NCBI RefSeq assembly: GCF_032362555.1
Contig: NC_083517.1
Location: 5,724,001-5,788,000, forward strand
Length of the DNA stretch: 64,000 nucleotides
Reading direction: 5' to 3'
Origin: Amyelois transitella
Taxonomy: Eukaryota > Arthropoda > Insecta > Lepidoptera > Pyralidae
Shown here: piece after piece, positions 12,001 to 24,000 of the stretch
Layout of the letters: each line of letters begins with the position of its first letter
Numbering within the stretch: position 1 is the stretch's first letter
Program-made: the position numbers and the translations under genes
Notes under the pieces: model-generated
Database searches by the model: none
Told to the model about the DNA's origin: nothing
The model's input: only the letters and a program-made list of their open reading frames with translations

Positions 12001-15000
12001 GCACTTCTTGTCGGTAGTCCTCCGCGCGGAAAGGGGGGAACACCAAGTTGCCATTCGGTAGAACCTGTTGGGATAAATTTCTTGAAAAATGAATTGATAC
12101 GCATGGAATACGATATTGATACGGATGGAATTTAGTCAAGGATTAAAAAATATATCTAGATATTTTATTTTTTTATTTGTTTCCCATTATAACTATTTGT
12201 TTAAATAGTTAAAATACCAGTACAAATATCTTTAAATTTATAAAGATATTTGTGATTATTTCGATGAAATTTCAAAGATATATACTTAATTCATTATGCC
12301 GATAATTTCATCGAAGATCGAATGATGAAAATGAGCTTGAAAATAATATTTGATAGTTCTTTGCCTTAATACAATGAGCCTGAATGTAATGATTGTAGGC
12401 AACTTTCTTGCTAGACGCCCATAGCAACGGTTGCCATGGTTTTATTAGTGATTTATGTCAAAAATAATTTTCATTGTAAAAGCTTCTCAATTTTTATGTT
12501 TATAATATAATTATTTTAAACTGATTATTTTCTCCTCTTTTCTCCTTCTTTCTTCTGTAGGAATAACTAACTTTAATAACTATACTTCCTACAATGATAA
12601 ATGTGGGAATATAGAACAATAAGTATAAAAGGAGTGTGACAATGGAAAGATTTTGTCTCTGCCTGGGAAACAGAGGTTTATTATCCTTTCTCTAATCCTA
12701 CTATAACATTTATTGACGAAAGTTATTTTTTTTTTTTTATACGCTAAGTTGTTTTGTAGGAGATTAATTATTTGGTTTAAAGGTATACTGATTTATGATA
12801 AAGAATGAGTAGCGTCGATGGGTATCTGCTATTTGATTATTGACGAAAGTTTGTGACGATAGAAGTAGGTATGTTTGTTATTCAGTAACGCAAAATACAC
12901 TTAATCACTTAGTACACGGACAGAATACCAGGCATAGCACATTCATCTCAAATTCTCACGGGAATAGCCCCAGGTCACAGCTAGTTTGTATATATTTACC
13001 TGTCTCAATCCAGGAACGTCGCCAACAGCAGTGCCGTCCGAGCGGACCCAGATGACGTCGGGGGCAGGGGAGCCTCGGGCCGCACATTCCACCACAGCGC
13101 CGGTCGTATTGCTGAAATCTACTCGATTCGGGGGCTCCTTTATGAATATAGGGCCTATCGTCTCGTCCTCGCATGCCACTGATCCTGAAATAAAATAATC
13201 GTTTAATGTAAAGTGAATCTAGGCAACTAAGGGACTAGGCGCATATTCATCTAATGCAAGCTTTCGTGATGGTCTGGTAACTAAGAAATCATAGTGTGTG
13301 TCCACTGCTTCTTTTTTAGGTAGTTAGTTCTTTTCTGATTGTTAAAATCAATCAAGGGAAATGCTTAAACTTAAGATTCTTCTTAAAGGCGATGGACTAG
13401 AAACCTGTAACTATCTGAAACTCAATTCCAACAATAAGCGAAAAAACTGAACGGGGCCTTCCTTTTTTTCGAGTTTATGAGCTCTGTCTTTATGCCTTTC
13501 TCAGGCCAAAATATAAGAACGTTAACAACACACACGATAAGGTAACCATTAGATCGGTATTTAGGTAAAACATTCTTACTTATGAATAAAGAAACAAGCA
13601 TGACATGGCTTCAAACCCAAGCGCGAGTCAAGATATAGTTGACACAAGTATGCGACGTCGCCCTTTGCACTATTTAAGAACATCTCGACCCAGTTGTTTC
13701 AACCAACGCAGCTTTTATCTACCACAGATAAGATGAATACTTTCAGTGGAATCTCGGTTATATATTTAGTACGGTAATTGTATGAGGGCGTAGGTACTTC
13801 ATATTCTTCATAGATAGTCTCATATAAAAAATAATTCTATAGGATCGTGATGTCGCAAACCAGAACTTATTTCCAAAGAGATGAGGAAAGAAGAGAAGGT
13901 TAATATAAATATATAAATATCAGATGTTACTTCTAAAATTCTAATCTATCAGTATAAAATTTCATCAAAATCGGTTCAGAAGGTTTTAAAAGATTTGTTT
14001 TATATCAAATCTATCATTTCTTTAATACTAGTATTAATTGTTTTAAATTTAACTCTGCTCTCAAGACACTTTCAATTGAAAATCAGCGAGCGAAATCAGA
14101 ACGTAGTGTAGGAAACATGCTTCCCACGGGAACGGGAAAATGGGTTATTATGCGAACGAAGTCGCCGGAAAATAATATAATATAAAACGCGCCATTTTTG
14201 TAATACATAAAAAAAAGGCGCGGTACTTGCGATAAAGGACAATATGCCGCGGGCTTAAGTGTAGTGTACTTTATCCTCATAACAAATATTACTGCATGGT
14301 GCGTCGTCTGTAGTGTTAATGAATGACCTCATTAGTTAGAATGGTTAACGAAGCGCGTCTCAAATAGACAGATGGTACTTTCAAAATTAATTATTTACAT
14401 ATGCAGTACGTCAACAGAAAGAAAAAAATGTAAACTTTTTTACCTTTATTTCAGTTGTATTGATAAATCCCCCTTTAATGAATACAAGTAATGTGGTCAA
14501 TAGGTTTAGTATGTAGCTATGTGAATATTCATGTTTATGGTTCTTAATACTTCATTACTTTTAGTTGACTTTCATGTCTCCAGCCTCGGTCATGATCTAT
14601 AGTGCATTTGTTTATAGGTTTCTGCGCATGACGCATGTAGTAAATAAAATAAAGAGAATTCATTGAAAATAATACCAATTAATCTTATGGACTAGAATGA
14701 ACCTAAAATGTGATAATTATATTTAAAAACACAATTGCAGGGATACACGCATCAGCGTAAGGCTGCAATTGCATTAATAAATAAATAAAAACATAGAAAG
14801 GAAGATTTGTATTGAACAATAATAGAATGCCCAAAGTTCACTTAAAAGAAACGCTACGCGAAAAATTTCCCTAAATTTCAGAAAAATAACACTTCGATCA
14901 TATGAGAACATACATAGATACATATAGTCACGTCTATATCCCTTGCAGGGTAGACGGAGCCAAAAGTTTTGAAGAGACATAAAAGTCACATTCAGCTGCA

Positions 15001-18000
15001 GGGCATAAAGATTAATTTAATAACAAAAAACTATTATACCAAAAACTAGTATGCATAAGTCGTTATGCCAAGCTAAAATAGGACAAAAAAAAATTGTCGA
15101 ATGAAAGGGATCCCTAAAGATTAAAGTGTTGTTAATATAAATTGCAGTCTTGTGGTTAATTCAGTTATGTGTCTGATGATATACTATAAACGTAAAATTA
15201 TGCTTTGGAATGTACTGAATTGTTTATTGGTTTCATTAATCAAATAGATAATTAAAAGAATCATACGGTAATCTAGCTTAGTGATTTGTTGCACTTTCTG
15301 TCAATCTAGATGAGGTAGGTTTCAAACGTATCTCACTAAATGATGAACTTAACTTGAAGTAATAAATATAGGTTATGCAAATAGAAAATCAGAGCTTATT
15401 ATGTCCTCGTCCCCTATTCTAACTAGCCAACAAAAAGCAAAGGAACAAAAGAACAAGCGCGGGCGTGATGCGCGCTCAACCATCTGACTCGTAGCAGATG
15501 TGCGCACGCGCACGCACCTCATTGGTCCATTCCCAACCAAAACGACAGATGTTAAAAAATTAAGATTCGTTTGAGCTGGAAAATATGGATACAATTAAAT
15601 ATTTTGTTAAAAATTGTAAAGTGTTATCTACCAAAGATTTAACTACTTATTAGTTTTTTAGTATTATATTCAAAAAGATCTCATACCAACTGTTGTTTAA
15701 AGAAATTGCGAGTGAAATCGTATATGCACGAGACGAGCGGATTTAGGAGCTAGCAAAATCTATTTCTTGTTCTCGACTAATCGGTCCCATAATCTATACA
15801 TATAATAAATCAGTAGAAGGGTCAATTCTGTAATTACATTGAAAATATTGAAAAAATAAATGGCAGGGGGTGTTACTGGATCGACACCAAACCCAAATAT
15901 GTGATTAAAAAAAATTTTGTCTGTCTGTATATTCAGACATCACGTGAAAACTAACGGTTCGATTTCGATGAAACTTGTTATAATTATACCTTATTATCCC
16001 GGGCATAAAATAGGATACTTTTTATCCTGAAAAAATACGTAGAAAAAAATCTTAATTTTTAAGTTTAAGCGTTCTTCTCTTACTAAAACTTAAAAACATG
16101 CTAGGCGAAGCCTAGCCGTATTTGGGTCCAATAATTACTTTAAATGGAGAAATAAACCATCCACGCTAAGACCGACATCTGCGCGGACGGAGTCGTGGGC
16201 GGAAGCTAGTTTATAATATATTTTGCTATATCTAATTTATATATATATATATATATAGGTAATGCAAGAATATTAAAGCAAACAAAACCTTTAAATTATA
16301 TTAAGAACTTAATGTAAATGTAAAATATAAATTAGATATTGTGGCATCTACTAACGGAAACAGTTTTTACTTCACGCGTTTCATTCGCAAATGACTAATT
16401 AGCTATCAATTATAAAGCGCTTAATGTTGTAATAATAATAAAAGAATGAAAACCATATGGGCAGTTTGAAAATGTAGATTCTTAAATCTTATATATCTGG
16501 AATATTTATAAGATTTAACGGAAAAAAAAACAATTTGTTTCCTGTTTCCATGGAAATTTCAGGATTGGTGTCTTTTCTTAGTGCTCCCCAACACTTTTCA
16601 TGGAACATACAAGAGGTTTAGCTGTAAGTACGTTGTCTGTCAGTCAGTAACGCAAAAGTTTTAATATTGACTAATTGTGTTGGTACACAACAAAAAAAGG
16701 ATTTGAATTTAGTAAGCAAATCCATCGTTGTAATATAAATCCCATAAATATAGTAATATATAAAATTCCGACTTCTATGATTGTTTAGAAACACAAGTTT
16801 GTAAATGACCAACCATCTTTATTGATACCTATATGTTGCACAAATCAAATTTGCCACTGGCCGTTTATTATGTACTTACGTAGATTTTAAGTGAAAAATG
16901 AAGGATAACGCGGATACGTTTCTTTTTCGCTTAGAATATTATATTTATGTACTTATAGATCATCAGAGTTCTGTGATTTTGTCAATGAGTCTTTATAATA
17001 CAAGTTCAATCTATATATATAAAACTCTTCCGTTACTGAGTGACTGACTGACAGACAACGCACAGTCGAAACTACTGGTCGTAGACAGCTGAAATTTGGA
17101 ATGTAGGTTCCTTGGGATATGTAGGGGAGCACTAAGAAAGGATTTTTGGAAATTCAACCCCCAAGGGGGGGAAAAGGGGTAAAAACGTTTCTATGAAAAA
17201 ACTTATTCCTTGGGTTTATAAACTTGAAACTTGGCATGAACACGTACATAGGCAAGTAAATATGTTTGACATTATAAGTTTTTTCAAACTACCCTCCAAT
17301 CGTGATTTAGGGGGTGCGATTGGGTGACTGATTTATTAACGCACAGCCGAAACCGCTCGGTATAGAAGTCTGAGATTTTGAACAGAGGTTCCTTTAGTAG
17401 CATAAGTGAGCACTAAGAAGGGATTTTTGAAATGTCAACCCCCAAGGGGGGGAAACGGGATAAACTGAGCCGGGGCTGCGGGAAAGTTCTAACGAGATAC
17501 CGTGGCCCCGGAACGCAAAGGGCAACTGAAGGAACGAGGTGGGTTTTAGTCAGTAAAAGTCTGACACTCCCTTCCGTTCCACCCAGAGCGGGAGAGGTCA
17601 TTTGATGATTTCCCATCCTTAAAAAAAAAGACTTTGTATGACAACTTTCAGTCGTCTCTTTAACATACATAATAACATACATAATTATGTACATACATGC
17701 ATAACATTAATAACATCACGCCTTTAAATCCCTATTTTGTGTTAACACTACCCATACAAACAGCTAAAAGGAAACAAGTGAAGAGACGAAATTTGTCCGC
17801 ATCCATTTTCACCTAAATTCTTAACGTTAATGAGATTTACTTTTTATTATCAGGTCAACCTAATAGCCTCACATGTACGTATAACTTCGTAAGAATTTTT
17901 TTTCAACTCCTAACCGTTGAGGAGTTGTACCTTCCATCATCAGCTCATTCACATGGGATGATGACTATCAGACGCAAATACTTAAACAGATCTATGAAAT

Positions 18001-21000
18001 TGTCAAAAACGTAATTGCCTGTAAATTTGAGGTTTGCCCTTGATTTCCCTGGAATACCATCATCAGATCCTGACTAGGTAACAACGGGACCAACTTGAAA
18101 GTATACTCTACCGAACAAAAAAAGAATCACGTAAATCGGTCCATAAATCTCGGCGTAATCGGTATGCATAAATAAAACACCCGAATTTTATTTTCTATTA
18201 ACTATCACGAGGCTACATCATCCCTGAGTAACACAGGCTATATTTAATTCCAGTTGTAACAAGATTTCAGCCTGTGGAAGAAAAAGCCCTGTCGAGATCA
18301 TTAAAAAACGCTATATATAACCGAATTACACGTGGGCGAAGCCGCGGGCGGAAAGCTAGTGATTTATAAATCTTTTGTGCAGTTTTACTTCACAGTATTC
18401 TCCAAGTTCCAGCCAAGTAAAGAAATGTTTACATTTTACATAAAAAATGTCATTAATTGCCTACTTTGTAAATATTTATAGCCACATCACTGGCTAACAG
18501 TCTGTAGTCGTCACACAGTTTTCAGTTTTCAAATTCTTTACACGTCTCAGGCTTTGTTCTTATGGAATGCGACCAACTGTTTCCCCAGTGCCCGTTAGAT
18601 CTATACTTCTCAAGAATTTAGTTATCAACACATAGCATTGAGCACCTGAGCAAGATTAAAATCTTTCTAGCTCTTTTTTCACAAACTAACTACTAAAAAT
18701 CTGAGTAGGTCTGACTGTCTATTCGAATTTCGCAAATACATATTGAGCGGAAATATTAAATTAACCTGGTATGTAATTTTGATGTTTGTACTATAATAAA
18801 TTGTACTGTATTGTGTATTTGAAATTTATTATTTTTCTTAACAAAATTTAATGTAAGGCAAAAGAGTTGTCAAAATATCAAGCAAATTCTTTCTGATGCT
18901 ATTACTAAAATTAACAAATATGAAATGTTGCAAGAATTAATGGCTAATTAGTCTTTTTAAAAATATCAGGCCATTGACCTAAGTTCAAAAATGTTATCAG
19001 CTCTCTGAAGCTGCTATCTTTGTTTGATATATGAGATAAATTTGATACTGTGGTCGGAGTATTATAAATACCTTATGGTATATTATGTAATTTAAAAGTT
19101 TAAATTAAACATAAAAATTTAGATGTATAAACAATGTTCTATGTAATTGGTTTTTTTAGAAAAAGTTTTATGTCTGTATTATTTTATACATTACTAGCTG
19201 TGCCCGCGACTTCGTCCGCGTGGAATAGTTATTTTGGGCATCATATTTATTTTTGCAAACATCCTCCTCGGCTTTATCAATTATAGTCAGGCGGTCACGC
19301 GTATTAGAAAGAACGCTGGTTCGCCGTATTAAATGTTTCGCTGCAAATTGCTTATAACGACTATATCTCAAAACCTATTCGTCTGATTTATATACTGTAA
19401 ATGGCAATTTTAGTCTACATGAAAAGCCGAAAGTAATAAACATATTTATTTGGATAAGGATTAATACTGAATTAAAGAAAATTGGTTTCAAAATAACTTA
19501 TGTTTATAATGAAAAAATAATCTTAAAAAATGAACATAAAAGTGGTTATTGTAAGTAAACCTTAAGATATAGATATATGCTCTCGCGGACTTTTTTGTGG
19601 CAAAAAATGAGTACTTCATATCTTTAGTACATTGTTTTACTATATCTTTGTTGGTTTGCGCAGCGTTCGCGTGGAAAGCTCGCAGATGGCCGACTCATTC
19701 AACTTTCACCTGCATTGTTGACGTTTTCCGTAGGAAATCCGGGATAAAATGTAGCCTATAGCCTTCCTCGATAAATAGACTATTTAACAGTGAAAGAATT
19801 ATTCAAATCGGTTCAGTAGTTTCTGAGATTAGCGCGTTTAAACAAACAAACAAACAAAACAAACTCTTCAGCTTTATAATATTAGTATAGATATATGTTA
19901 GTATTTTCAATACTAAAAAATATTGCATGCCTGAAGGGGCAAACTGTTGATACTGTTAATGTAATGCCATCTAATATGTCTACAAAGTTATGCAATAAAT
20001 ATTTTGAGTTTGAGTTTGAGTTTATAATACTCCGAAAAAAAGCTCAGCTTGTTTTATTTACCTTTAAAATTTAAATAAATTATTCAAAAATAAATAACAA
20101 ACAATATTAATTGACATCGCTCTGGACTCATGAACTCTTTTGCCCTAAAAACTCTGGAATGCCTTACCCGAAGTTCTCAGATATCTAACAGGTATAATTT
20201 TAAGGATAAAGTACATTATTTCTTCCTCTACGGGAAATGTATATTCTTTCTCAAAAAGCAAATCAGGTAATTTTCATGTTCTCGTACTTATCTTTATTCT
20301 TATTTATGTGTGTTTATGAATGAAACATTTTTGTATTTTGTTTTGTTCTCTTAAATTGACACGGATTATTTACATGTTTGCTCCAAATAATGATAATAGC
20401 ATTAATTAACCCAGCTAATGTAACTTTAATGCTCAATAAAGTTTTAAATAAATAAATATTTTACGAGTACATTTATTAGAAGCCTTGCGATATGTAGAAA
20501 AAGTAGACGGACACTATGTAGATTAGGTAGGTCTACAATAGAGATATATAGGTATGTATGTATACCTACTAGAGGTAACTCTTGTATGTAAAAACAGTTT
20601 CCTCGTTCATACTTACATACAGTCACGTCTATATCCCTCGCAAGGCAAGCAGAGCCAACTGTTTTGAAATGCGGTCTTTTCAGCCAAGGCCAAAGGTCAC
20701 TCTAAGCTGCATCATCAATACAATACAATAACTCCTTATTGCACCACAATAAATAACAGAAAATTCACAATCATGTATCATTTTCATTTATTAGGTTTAA
20801 AATGAGAACATATTAAGTTAAAGATTAAAACAGTTATTACATATCGGCCTGCATTGGACACTTGATAAAAAATAAGATAGTGTAGAATACGTTCGCATCA
20901 TTTATAACATGTTTGTTTGAATCGTTTTTAAAATTCAGCCTACGAAAAATAACCCACAGTCACGTGACCAAATGTAGGTGTACGACTGCAGTGCACGTGT

Positions 21001-24000
21001 GCTGTCACAATCATGTTTGAGCAGTTGCATAAAGCTCGAGAATTTTTATTGTTTGTCAGCCTGTGGAGCGAGATAAAGCATTTATAACAATAGCGATTCA
21101 AATCTTTCACTCTTGCCTGGGTAAGATTTTAACAAGTACGGTGATCTCAGGAACTACTCAACTCACCTTGAGTGGTGTAACAGAGGTGGCCTAGGGTATC
21201 TTATGGGCGACTGTATCGTCCAGAGGCAGACCTACATAAATACCATACAGTTTTACAACACTCCAGTACTTGTTGTGTATGGGAAAGAGAACACCGGCCA
21301 TGTCTTGAAAATGCTTTAGCATTTGTACATGGCAAGTGATATGACATGGAGTAAGAAGAACTAGATAAACAAATGAAATAAATAATTGTAGCCTAACTCC
21401 AGATAAAAAACAGTAGGCGAGGATTACGTCATTGATAAACTTGCTAGCGAGAGGTCATGTTTTGTACTTAAATCACACTATTATTAAAATAAACGTAGTT
21501 TAATAGCAACAAAGATTCTTATGTCTTAAGTGCGAATCTGCAAATATTTACGATTCTTTTAGTACCTAGGTAATTGTTTCGGATTTTACTTAGGATTCCG
21601 GTTTATAACTTTCTAAAATAAGCTTCATGTTTGGAGCGGTTTTCCATATCTTGATGTCAAGAGAATTTGTTCTGAAAGCCTTGACTGCTTGAGTCCCGAC
21701 CGGCCGTATAACTTGGGATATAATTTGTCTTCATCGATTTCTATAAACTCGCCGTACTTCGCAGCAAAACAGGAGCAAAATCCTTTTAAGATTTCTTGCA
21801 TTATTACCTCAGACGCGACCTTCATGCTCGCAGAAAGGCCAACGTTCTGGTACAGACAGACAGACACCAAGTAAACCTAGTATTCAGACTGGAATCGGCG
21901 ACCTCACCCACGCAAAGCCGACCGGATCGCGCAAATATTTACTTAATAAAAGTCAGCATAGACAGACGTTTGTTCGAAATACTATTTAGGTGTCGCGAGC
22001 CTAATAAATGTAATTTTTATTACATTTCTTAGGCAGATTTTAATAGTACTTAATTTCGAAGCTTATTTCTAAGCATTTAAAATTCAAAAGAATCATATGT
22101 CAGTCAGACGCCCAACAATAAAAATGTTTAACAAATCACATAAGTAGTTATTAACGTGAGCATAGATGTTATATTCTCAATCATTTATATAAAAGGTTTG
22201 GGGTCCACAAAACAAGTGAGCGATGCTACTGTAAAATTCGTCAAAAAAGTTTACAATCGGCTGCCTGCCTGACCAAACTGACCTTAGGATAATTGATACA
22301 CTTATTGTTAGTGGATTTATTCTTAAGTAATCCCACAAAACAGTGGAGTGATTGTTCTTTTTTCAAATTTTTCGAGGTAAGTATAGTATTATTGCTTCTT
22401 GTTCACCAGATCCCGAACTTTGAAAAAAACAGCAGAATCTAATGTCATACGCACATAGTATGTTCTATATGCTTTCATCTGTGGACCAAGTATATGCATA
22501 ATTGATCAAAAATCATAAACTCTGAGAGTATTCATTCTAGAATTCAACACAAAAATTACGTTGATATTTTTGAGGCCATCTTGAGAGTGTTTTGGTCATA
22601 AACCGCTTTTAATGTGGCGTGGCTAGGACTGTGACGTGCTCATACTATGGTTCGTTGCCCGGCCCGCTGTATCGATCTATGACGTACACTTCCACCTTCC
22701 ACCCTATCTGGTAACCCCTAGGGTAGCCAACTGAAATGTAACTCATACTTTTGCTAAGATTTATTCATCACAACAATATTTCATCATCATCTTTATTCAT
22801 CTTTATTCTCCGTCTACATTTTGTAGCTAGTCGTTTATCGCAAATCTCTCGGGATCAGTTTCTTTTCTCCCTTCTTTTCTTCCGCAATAATCATAAGACC
22901 TTTTCCATTCGTGGCACATAAAATACCCTTTTTACACTTATATTTAAAACGGCACTTTTGATTTGGTGCTTTATACAGATTTGACAATATCAATGTGGGA
23001 GTTTAAAAGTATGTGGGTATCTATGTTTATATCCTCTAACAAAAGTAAGATAGTTTTAAATACACTAATGTAACATAATTAATCTTAGTTTTATAAAGCA
23101 GAAATAAACAGAAAATACTCCTCATCCAGCTACGAAACAGCGTAGCATCTGTTGTAGCTTGCAGCGTAGTGTGGCGACATCTCTACGCCATTCGCCACAA
23201 ACATCAAATCAAACAACTACTGTCAATCATCGCTAAGAAAATGACACGCTCAACCAATAGCAGCGAAGAATCTGAGACGCGATTTCAAAGATTTCACGGA
23301 TTGGAGCTATATAATACAACCTCCGACACAACATCGTTGGAGCCGCGGTTCCCCAGGCACAACACCTAGCCTGGCGGAAGATCTTCCCTTTGGTGGCGGT
23401 TGAGTCGAAACATCGCTCCCGCTACATTGGTGACCCCGACGTGATTGGAAGCAACCTTCTCCATCATCATCAACTCTAATCCTCAGCATCACTCCTCACT
23501 CTGCAAGCAGTCTCACAGCAAGCCAGCAACTGGGTATCGCAGCAGGTCCATCGCAGCCGACTCACCGAGCTTCCTGGTCCTGTCTCCACCCGCACTTCAC
23601 TCTCTTCGACTTCAGCGACCGACGCATCTACCGCAGCCCACGCCTGGATTTCTTCGACGGCCGCTCTTCTCTCCAGCGTGGCAGCTCTGCACGATTTCTC
23701 CCGGCGCCAACAAGTCGACTTCGCTCTCTACTGTCTCGACTCACCGCAGACTACGAGCAACGCAACGGCTCACTCCTGACTCACTAGGACTTCGAGCAAC
23801 TTCCGACTCACTGGAAGACAACTGGCACTTGCAAGCTACTGACAGCACAGATTGCACAGCAAGATCAAGACTTCAGACCTCCGGTCTTGGGGGGGAGTAC
23901 TGTGGCGACATCTCTACGCCATTCGCCACAAACATCAAATCAAACAACTACTGTCAATCATCGCTAAGAAAATGACACGCTCAACCAATAGCAGCGAAGA

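Noticed and set aside
16245-16258. Possible CRISPR-like or satellite array
   Set aside because: Only a short TA dinucleotide run; no spaced repeats anywhere in the window apart from the Dscam1 exon arrays.
23445-23975. 176-residue Ser/Pro-rich plus-strand frame
   Set aside because: It lies inside the miniature LTR element and runs into the right LTR; no gag, protease or polymerase motif, so it is probably incidental.
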